Of a DNA stretch of 21,961 bases, positions 8,078 to 14,317 are shown in pieces; within the stretch, counting starts at the first letter, position 1; the number at the start of each line of letters is the position of its first letter. Origin of the DNA: Planctomycetaceae bacterium (lineage in GTDB: Bacteria; Planctomycetota; Planctomycetia; Pirellulales; Pirellulaceae); contig PADE01000234.1 in assembly GCA_002702965.1 (NCBI GenBank), forward strand, positions 4,394 to 26,354, written 5' to 3'. Made by a program: the position numbers and the translations under genes. The notes under the pieces were generated by a model that did no database searches, was not told the origin of the DNA, and saw nothing but the letters and a program-made list of their open reading frames with translations.

Positions 8078-9354
8078 ACCGCCTGGCGAGTCAACTGCTG
8101 TTGATCGGGTTGATCGGGTGTAGCGATCCGGGGACTTTGCTGGAACAGAAGGGAGCCGTCCTCTCCCGCAGTGCGCGGGGCAACATCGCGGGAGTCAATC
8201 TGGCCGCGACCCACATCAAGGGTGCCGAGCTGGCGAAGCTGCGCGCGATCGATGGCCTGGTGAACCTGACGTTAGGCGACTCGACCTCCGATGCCGACGT
8301 CATCCATTTGCGGGGCTGGCGAGAACTACGCGTACTCGACCTGCGGGACACCCGTGTCACCGACGCCGGGTTGCGGCACCTGGACGGGCTGGCGCTCCAA
8401 AAGTTGTCCCTTCCCCAGCGGGCCAAGACGAACGTGGGTCTGAAATATTATCTCGCGGCCACGGCGGACAGCGATCGATTGGAGCTACAGGGGTGGGACA
8501 TCTCGGACTCGGCCTTGCAACACCTCAAACAGTTACCGCAACTCAAAGGCCTGTCGCTACACGACACCTCGGTCGGTGACGCCGGACTTAAGCACCTCGC
8601 GCCGCTCACGAGCCTCTTGCATCTGGGTCTAGGCGGAACCCGCACCACCGACCGGGGACTGTTGCACCTCAAACGTCTGAAGCAGCTGGAGCGACTCTTT
8701 CTCAGTCGGACACAGGTCACCGATCGGGGTCTGGCCCACCTGGAGTCTCTGTCCCAACTCCAACGGCTGACACTCGAGGGGACCCAAGTGCGTGACCCGG
8801 GCCTGATGCATGTGGCCAAACTGACGGCACTCGAGAGGCTCAGCCTGGAAAATACGCAGATTACCGACGAAGGTCTGGTCCATTTGCGACCATTGAGTCA
8901 TCTACAAGTACTCGTCTTGAGCGAAAACAAAATCAGCGACGATGGCGTTGCTAACCTGGGGGGGTTGACGGGCTTGCGGTCGCTGGGCCTGGACGGCGTC
9001 CAGATCAGCGATGCCGGCCTGGCACATCTCGCGGGTCTAACCAAGTTGGAAAGGCTTTACATCAGCCGCACGCAAATTACCGACGCAGGACTTGCGACGG
9101 CTTCTCGGCTCGCTAATCTGAAGTTGCTCTACCTCAGTGGAAACCGAGTCACCGATCGAGGTCTGACCCACCTCAAGCGACTGACAGGACTGGAGTTTCT
9201 GTACCTCAGTGGTACCCAGATTAGCGACGCAGGGCTCCCCGAGCTGTCGCGACTTCCTCGATTGCGGTTGCTGGTCGTTGCAAACACCCGAGGGACTCCG
9301 GCCGGTGTCGCCGAGCTGAGGCGTGCATTGCCCGCTTGTTCGATTCACGATTAG
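8074..9354 (+). CDS. Leucine-rich-repeat lipoprotein
   Basis: 426 residues. The ATG at 8074 overlaps the previous stop as ATGA, with GGGAG 8 bases upstream, and gives a lipoprotein signal MNRLASQLLLIGLIGCSDP whose lipobox is LIGC (Cys17). The rest is about fifteen repeats of roughly 24 residues with consensus LxxLxLxxTxITDxGLxHLxxLxx, for example LERLFLSRTQVTDRGLAHL and LEFLYLSGTQISDAGL. The first three or four units and the last are degenerate. This TDxGL repeat class is common in planctomycetes. The protein would form a solenoid anchored to a membrane by its lipidated cysteine and probably binds another protein or a polymer. No catalytic domain is present. Overlap with the dikinase-like gene suggests translational coupling and a shared role. 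Confidence 0.92.
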   Translation: MNRLASQLLLIGLIGCSDPGTLLEQKGAVLSRSARGNIAGVNLAATHIKGAELAKLRAIDGLVNLTLGDSTSDADVIHLRGWRELRVLDLRDTRVTDAGLRHLDGLALQKLSLPQRAKTNVGLKYYLAATADSDRLELQGWDISDSALQHLKQLPQLKGLSLHDTSVGDAGLKHLAPLTSLLHLGLGGTRTTDRGLLHLKRLKQLERLFLSRTQVTDRGLAHLESLSQLQRLTLEGTQVRDPGLMHVAKLTALERLSLENTQITDEGLVHLRPLSHLQVLVLSENKISDDGVANLGGLTGLRSLGLDGVQISDAGLAHLAGLTKLERLYISRTQITDAGLATASRLANLKLLYLSGNRVTDRGLTHLKRLTGLEFLYLSGTQISDAGLPELSRLPRLRLLVVANTRGTPAGVAELRRALPACSIHD

Positions 9355-9401
9355 CGAGAGTTTTCAGTTACAGGCGATGTTTACCCCCGCTTCGCCGTTG
9401 T

Positions 9402-9423
9402 CGAGGTGTTTCGGACGACCTCG
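9402..9423 (+). terminator. Hairpin downstream of the LRR gene, possible weak terminator
   Basis: CGAGGT and ACCTCG form a perfect 6-bp stem around a 10-base loop, about 50 bases after the LRR stop. Only two T residues follow, so intrinsic termination is doubtful. Confidence 0.22.
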
Positions 9424-9498
9424 TTCATGCAGGGTGGGGCGTGCTATCTGTTCGACCGGAACATCGTTTGACCACCTCGCGGCCTGCGAGCCACCACC

Positions 9499-11952
9499 GT
9501 GACTGACCGTGCAAGACGTCGCAACGCGAGTGAATCATCGGCTGGGCAACGGTTCCCAGGGCAGCAGCTGCGCGCGATACACCGGCTGCGAACGGTGATC
9601 GGAGTCCTCTGGTTAGGGTTGGTTTGCGTCGCTACGCCCGTTGCAAGTCAAGATCAGGATCTGTCCAAATCGATTCGCCGGTTTGCAGCAGACCAGCCCA
9701 CAGAGTCCGATCCCACCGCGCCCGGGGCCGATATTTGGTCCGCCGTGAGAACTGGAAATACGGGTGCCATCGAGGCACAGCTGGCTCGTGACATCGACCT
9801 AGATCAACCCGATTCGGAACACGGGTATACGCCCCTCTCTTGGGCCTCCCTACGCGGTGACACGGCGTCCGCGCGATTGCTGATTGAACGGGGTGCCGAC
9901 GTCAACGCGCGAAATCGGAACGGGTCGACTCCGCTGCACGGGGCAGCCCTGTTGGGCCACCCGGAGGTGGCAAAATGGCTGATCAAGGCGGGAGCGGATA
10001 TCGACGTGCGGGATTTCCGGCGCCGTGATTCGCCCATCGACGCCACGCGAACCGACGCGCGAGCGACCGAGCGGCTGGCCGCCAGACTAACAATCAACGT
10101 CGATCGGACAGCGTTGCTGGTCGGGCGCGAAGAAGTGGCCCAACTGCTCCGCGCGGAGGGAGCCAGCGACCCGCGGGGCATGCTGCGCAGAATGTTGTGG
10201 ATCGGTGCGGCCACGGTGCTGGCCCTGACACTGTTGGCAGTGGTCATCCAAATCACCGCGTGTGGGTGGCTGGCGTGGGCCCTGAGTGGCGTGCCGGTCG
10301 AACACCGACGAGTCACGGTGTGGGGGATCTGGCTGGCCGCCATTCCCGGCTTATCGGTGTTCGCCAATTTCCTGGTCGTGCCCAGGGTCTCGCGTTCGTA
10401 TGCAGCGGCTTTCAAGGCGCGGGGACGGCCCGATATCGACGGTGCCAACGCCCTGGGATGGTGCTATTGCGTTTTGCATGTCGGCGCCTGGATTCCGGGG
10501 ATGAGTGCGCTGTGCGGGCTTGGCAGCCTGGTGTTGTTGATCGTGTATCTCTACAAGCTCGGTCTGCTTCGACAAACACTACGGGCGGAAAGGCCGGGTG
10601 ATCCGCCCCCTCCCGATAGCGGCCGGACGGCGATAGAAAAAGGGTCCGTGGCGCTGCAACCGCCGCCACCGCGCCGGCACGATCTCGACGCGCTCCGCGG
10701 CGCGGCGATGTTATTGGGGATTGCCCTGCACGGGGCGATGTCTTTTGGTGTCGGGATTTGGCCGATCGTCGACACCCAGCCCAACGGCGGATTTCGGTGG
10801 TTGTTCTCGGCAATCCACGGGTTTCGCATGCCCTTGTTCTTCCTACTCAGTGGCTTTTTCACGGCCATGCTGTGGCGCCAGCGTGGCGTCCGGGCGATGC
10901 TCTGGCACCGCTGTCGGCGGATCGGCGTCCCTTTCGTGATCGGAGTCTCCACGATCGTGCCAGCCACCAACGCCGTCACAGTGCTGCTGATCATTGTGCC
11001 CCTGTGGTCGGCGAACCCACCCCATGAGCCTGTTGCGGTCCCGCAGCGGGTCGCGGCTGCCTCTCAACCCAGCGCCGGTCCGACACACCAACCGGATGAG
11101 CTCGGGGGGCCGCTGGTTGACTTACCCGGTCTGATTGGTAGTTACGGACTGGGGGCGTTTCTGTTGATGTACGTACCCTACTTCGGACACCTGTGGTTCC
11201 TGTGGTTCCTGTGTTGGCTGGTACCCGCTTTTGGGCTGTACGCGATGACCGTAGATAAACTCGGCTGGAAAGGTCCCCCCAGGTGGTTGGTCGTGACACC
11301 CTGCCGGTTTCTGTGGCTGCTTCCGTTAACCATGGTGTTCCAAGCGGCGATGGTGTTGCGGTTGCCCTGGTTCGGCCCCGATACGTCGGCCGGAGTGATC
11401 CCGGCTCCCCACGTACTCGGCTACTTTGCGGTCTTTTTCGCCTTCGGGGCCCTGTATTACGACTGCGACGACCATCCGGGCCGCGTCGGTCGCTGGTGGT
11501 GGGTCAGTTTGCCACTGGGCCTGCTTGTCATCCTGCCGTACGGGTTCACGCATCCCGAGATCGCCAAGCCGTTCGCCGTCGGGCTCCAAGTGGTTTATAC
11601 CTGGTCGATGACGTTCGGCATGATGGGCCTGTTTCGGCAGCTGCTACCGACTGAGCGCAAAGTGATCCGCTATCTGGCCGATTCCTCGTACTGGCTGTAT
11701 GTGACCCACGTGCCCTTCATCTTGGTTGGGCAGGCGATCGTCTACGCCTGGCCGGTTCCGGCGACGCTGAAATTTGTGCTCTTATGCGGATCCGTCGTCG
11801 GGCTCCTGTTGTGGGTCTACCACGGCGTGGTTCGGTACAGCTGGCTCGGTTCGGCCCTCAACGGGCCACGACAACGCCCTCTGCCCAGACTCCCGGCCAC
11901 TCCGCCCCAGGCCCTGTCGGGATCGACCGTCGCCGAGTCGCTGGCACGCTAG
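9499..11952 (+). CDS. Ankyrin-repeat / acyltransferase-3 membrane fusion protein
   Basis: 817 residues from a GTG. After an Arg-rich lead, a hydrophobic segment (33-50, VIGVLWLGLVCVATPVAS) looks like a signal peptide or anchor. Ankyrin repeats follow (~75-225), clearest at GYTPLSWASLRGDTASARLL and GSTPLHGAALLGHPEVAKWL. Next come about four membrane segments (~233-355), a Pro-rich linker (~366-392), and an acyltransferase family 3 domain (~393-775) with RRHDLDALRGAAMLLGIALH (putative catalytic His411), FRMPLFFLLSGFF, HLWFLWFL and a late SYWLYVTHVPFIL. Family members transfer acyl groups to envelope sugars or glucans (the OpgC/OafA type). Fusion to ankyrin repeats is unusual. The start is uncertain: a GTG at 9595 is also in frame and would leave the hydrophobic segment at the very N-terminus. 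It lies 144 bp after the LRR gene. Acyl donor and acceptor are unknown. Confidence 0.88.
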   Translation: MTDRARRRNASESSAGQRFPGQQLRAIHRLRTVIGVLWLGLVCVATPVASQDQDLSKSIRRFAADQPTESDPTAPGADIWSAVRTGNTGAIEAQLARDIDLDQPDSEHGYTPLSWASLRGDTASARLLIERGADVNARNRNGSTPLHGAALLGHPEVAKWLIKAGADIDVRDFRRRDSPIDATRTDARATERLAARLTINVDRTALLVGREEVAQLLRAEGASDPRGMLRRMLWIGAATVLALTLLAVVIQITACGWLAWALSGVPVEHRRVTVWGIWLAAIPGLSVFANFLVVPRVSRSYAAAFKARGRPDIDGANALGWCYCVLHVGAWIPGMSALCGLGSLVLLIVYLYKLGLLRQTLRAERPGDPPPPDSGRTAIEKGSVALQPPPPRRHDLDALRGAAMLLGIALHGAMSFGVGIWPIVDTQPNGGFRWLFSAIHGFRMPLFFLLSGFFTAMLWRQRGVRAMLWHRCRRIGVPFVIGVSTIVPATNAVTVLLIIVPLWSANPPHEPVAVPQRVAAASQPSAGPTHQPDELGGPLVDLPGLIGSYGLGAFLLMYVPYFGHLWFLWFLCWLVPAFGLYAMTVDKLGWKGPPRWLVVTPCRFLWLLPLTMVFQAAMVLRLPWFGPDTSAGVIPAPHVLGYFAVFFAFGALYYDCDDHPGRVGRWWWVSLPLGLLVILPYGFTHPEIAKPFAVGLQVVYTWSMTFGMMGLFRQLLPTERKVIRYLADSSYWLYVTHVPFILVGQAIVYAWPVPATLKFVLLCGSVVGLLLWVYHGVVRYSWLGSALNGPRQRPLPRLPATPPQALSGSTVAESLAR

Positions 11953-12021
11953 TCCGACTCCGCCTGAAGGAGCCAACGTGTGCCCCGCTGCCCACCGCGT
12001 ACCAACCCGACCGCAAGAGGC

Positions 12022-12030
12022 TGGTATACT
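12022..12030 (+). promoter_or_regulatory. Candidate extended -10 promoter of the DUF3472 gene
   Basis: TGGTATACT fits an extended -10 (TGnTATAAT) with 5 of 6 hexamer matches, about 50 bases before the ATG at 12080. No good -35 box lies 17 bases upstream, as expected if the TG extension compensates. It falls in the 127-bp gap after the acyltransferase gene. Confidence 0.38.
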
Positions 12031-12079
12031 GTCGATCACGGGGCCCAAACACCCGCCTCAACAGAAATCGGAGCCACGC

Positions 12080-13240
12080 ATGAAACGACTGTCGCTCGGC
12101 TTGACAGCTTTGCTCGTCCTGACTGCAGGGGGCCCGCTGGCACGCGCGCAGAATTCGGCTCCTTCGTCCCATTTGGTCTTTGACGATCGTTTCGACGGCG
12201 ACATCATCATCAACGAAGTGCGGGTGCCCTCCGGAGGCGAAGCGATGTACACCTATTATGAAGCGTTGGGCTGGCGCGGAACCGGTGCGGGGTACGCCGG
12301 CATCCAGGTGCATCCCCGTGCCCATCTCTACCTGTTTTCAATCTGGGATCATAAAGAACATACGGCTCCCATCCGCGCCGTCTACCGCGGCGCGGGAACC
12401 GAGACGGTCGGTTTCGGTGGCGAGGGGACCGGTCTGAAGTCCTGGAATTTCAAGCTGGGCTGGTCCGCCGACATCTGGTACACGTTGGTCGCCCGCAACT
12501 GGCCGGTCGGCGACCACACCTATTACGGGTTTTGGGTCCGGGCCGGTGACACCAAACGCTGGAACCATCTGGTGACGATGGACGTCGGTGTCGCCAAAGC
12601 GCGGTTTCAGGGCGGCACCGACGCGTTCATCGAAGACTGGTCCAATACGGGAGCCAAACCGAGGACCACCACCATGCGCGGCGGGTGGAAACGCAGGCTG
12701 GACGGAACCTGGTTTCCCTTTGGCGGGGCCAAATACTCCGTCAACGCCTGGGACCTAGATCCCGGGAAACGGTCCTACCACTTTCGGCGCAACTTCGATG
12801 GAGGGGTCAAGAGGGACAAACGGGGGGCGTACTACTACATGGTCAGTGGCGGGGCCAAGACGGCCCCCACGACCACCAATCCCGCGCAGTTTTCCATCAA
12901 ACGCCGGCAAACGGAGCCGGCCTACGATAAGCTCACAATCGAGCAGGCAAGCCTGGTCGTTACCGAGAACATGACGCTCGCCGTCCGTTGGCGGGTCTCG
13001 CCGACCACCACTGCGCCCTTCTCGTCTCATCTCGCCGTGTTTGACCACCCCAAGGTGATCGGCAAACCGCTCGCTAGGGTGGACCAGCAGGTCCCCCACG
13101 CACGCTCTGCGACGCTCGACCTGTCCGGACTGGGCCTGGCGAGCGGGCGATATTTCGCCCGCCTGACCTGCGTCGACATTCTGGATCGCCAGTCGCCGGC
13201 AACCGTCATCCCGTTCACCTTGGGTGCCGCCACCGATTGA
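12080..13240 (+). CDS. Secreted DUF3472 family protein
   Basis: 386 residues. The ATG at 12080 has GGAG six bases upstream (12070-12073) and opens a clear signal peptide (MKRLSLGLTALLVLTAGGPLARA, likely cut before Gln24). The reading frame remains open farther upstream, but that part lies over the end of the acyltransferase gene and is not protein-like. The mature part shows hallmarks of DUF3472: YAGIQVHPRAHLYLFSIWD, VGFGGEGTGLKSWNFKLGW, YTLVARNW, a WNHLVTMD stretch, and FIEDWSNTG followed by a conserved Arg-rich segment. After the DUF3472 core (~30-270) is a ~100-residue beta-rich end that resembles a fibronectin-like module (AVRWRVSPTTT, RYFARLTCVD). DUF3472 proteins are extracytoplasmic in bacteroidetes and planctomycetes and often occur near carbohydrate-acting enzymes; their activity is not known to me. 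A candidate promoter lies just upstream. Confidence 0.88.
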   Translation: MKRLSLGLTALLVLTAGGPLARAQNSAPSSHLVFDDRFDGDIIINEVRVPSGGEAMYTYYEALGWRGTGAGYAGIQVHPRAHLYLFSIWDHKEHTAPIRAVYRGAGTETVGFGGEGTGLKSWNFKLGWSADIWYTLVARNWPVGDHTYYGFWVRAGDTKRWNHLVTMDVGVAKARFQGGTDAFIEDWSNTGAKPRTTTMRGGWKRRLDGTWFPFGGAKYSVNAWDLDPGKRSYHFRRNFDGGVKRDKRGAYYYMVSGGAKTAPTTTNPAQFSIKRRQTEPAYDKLTIEQASLVVTENMTLAVRWRVSPTTTAPFSSHLAVFDHPKVIGKPLARVDQQVPHARSATLDLSGLGLASGRYFARLTCVDILDRQSPATVIPFTLGAATD

Positions 13241-13266
13241 ATGCCAACGGGACGTACGCGCGCCGG

Positions 13267-13283
13267 TCCAGTGATCGACTGGA
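13267..13283. terminator. Short hairpin between convergent genes
   Basis: TCCAGT and ACTGGA form a 6-bp perfect stem with a GATCG loop, 27 bases after the DUF3472 stop and about 125 bases from the convergent hydrolase stop. No T-tract follows on either strand, so a terminator role is only a possibility. Confidence 0.2.
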
Positions 13284-13407
13284 GGAGTTCCGGTCCGCCT
13301 CAATCGGGGCCCAGCTCGCCCAGGATTCGTGTGCCCACCCGGTCGTCTACGACACGCATGAACCATCGAACGGTTCGCAGCGCAGCCGGCCGAGCGATCG
13401 CCGCCCG

Positions 13408-14139
13408 CTACTCAAACCGGCTGCTGAGGAATCGTTCGACATCGCCCCACCAAATGCGGCGGACACGAAAGAAGAGACGATGGCCGTCGCGGCCGAAGGG
13501 AGGGTAAATCTTCAGCTCGGACTCCTTTCCGGCGCCGCGCAGCGCGGCGTCGACGGCGCGGCTGAGCCGCACATGATCCGTTTGCCGCAGGTCGTTGCGG
13601 GCCACTAGCACCAGCGTCGCGGCAGAGACTTTGGCGGCCGAATCGAGCGCCCGATCCAGCGCGCCCCGTCCGCGTGCCGGAGCCATCACCACCACACCGG
13701 CCAGGTCGCGGCTCCGCGTTGAGGCCATGCAGGCCAACAGGGCGCCCCGCGAAAAGCCGACCACCGCTACTTTCCGTGGGTCGGCAGCGGGCAGCCGTTT
13801 GACGAAATCGATCGCGGATTGCGTGTCGGTGAGGTGACCCGCCAGGGTGGGGTCCGACCGCCGAATCGGCGCGAAACCCAGATACCCTAAACGGGCCAGG
13901 GCGCGGACCGTCTCGCTCGGATCGCCCGCCACCTGGCGACGGCGTCCGCCGTGCAGGTAGACCACTACCGCAAAGGGTCCCGCGCCGTCCGGTCGACAGA
14001 GATAACCTCGCAACGGCTGGCCGGATGAAGAAAACCGAACTTCCCGGACAGCCGCAGCGGCCGCACTCGCGGCACTGACCCCGACGGTCGGGGTGCCGAG
14101 CATTCCCACGAGGCAAAACAGCCTTCCCAGCGATCGCAT
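13408..14139 (-). CDS. Secreted alpha/beta hydrolase, dienelactone-hydrolase-like
   Basis: 243 residues from the ATG at 14139; an earlier in-frame ATG at 14193 would put 18 residues ahead of what reads as a complete signal peptide (MRSLGRLFCLVGMLGTPTVGVSA). The fold is visible: oxyanion region VVVYLHGG (58-65), nucleophile elbow VVGFSRGA with Ser130, an acidic residue after strand 7 (VLVARND, Asp183; Asp188 is an alternative), and His220 in GRDGH. Length and motifs match the dienelactone hydrolase / small prolyl-oligopeptidase-like group, which act on esters or lactones. The substrate cannot be named. It is convergent to the DUF3472 gene and lies 178 bp beyond the helicase stop on the same strand, so it may have its own promoter. 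Fold and catalytic triad are well supported. Confidence 0.87.
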   Translation of the reverse strand: MRSLGRLFCLVGMLGTPTVGVSAASAAAAAVREVRFSSSGQPLRGYLCRPDGAGPFAVVVYLHGGRRRQVAGDPSETVRALARLGYLGFAPIRRSDPTLAGHLTDTQSAIDFVKRLPAADPRKVAVVGFSRGALLACMASTRSRDLAGVVVMAPARGRGALDRALDSAAKVSAATLVLVARNDLRQTDHVRLSRAVDAALRGAGKESELKIYPPFGRDGHRLFFRVRRIWWGDVERFLSSRFE

Positions 14140-14248
14140 TTGAGATATCCCCAGGACCGCGACTTGTTCGAAACACACGACCGTTGCTATCAACCCCGCA
14201 TTCCGCTCGAGGTTCCGCGGCGCGTCGGTTGGCGATCAGCGTCGCACA

Positions 14249-14272
14249 CCCCGACGCAGGCAGCGTCGTGGG
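14249..14272 (-). terminator. Bulged GC-rich hairpin after the helicase gene
   Basis: CGACGC and GCGTCG pair around an AGGCA loop (plus-strand reading), and three further C-G pairs extend the stem past a single bulged T. It sits about 45 bases beyond the helicase stop and 110 bases before the hydrolase start. No U-tract follows on the minus strand, so it may be a terminator, an RNA-stabilising stem or an operator. Confidence 0.3.
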
Positions 14273-14317
14273 GCGTAGCCGAACCGGCCAAGTTCGACAG
14301 AGGGCCACCGAGACCCG

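Noticed and set aside
8230..9330. Tandem DNA repeat over the LRR gene
   Set aside because: The periodicity is at protein level (about 24 residues); at DNA level the units differ too much to be a tandem repeat array.
11774..12079. N-terminal extension of the DUF3472 protein
   Set aside because: It overlaps the end of the acyltransferase gene in another frame, and a signal peptide with ribosome binding site starts at 12080.
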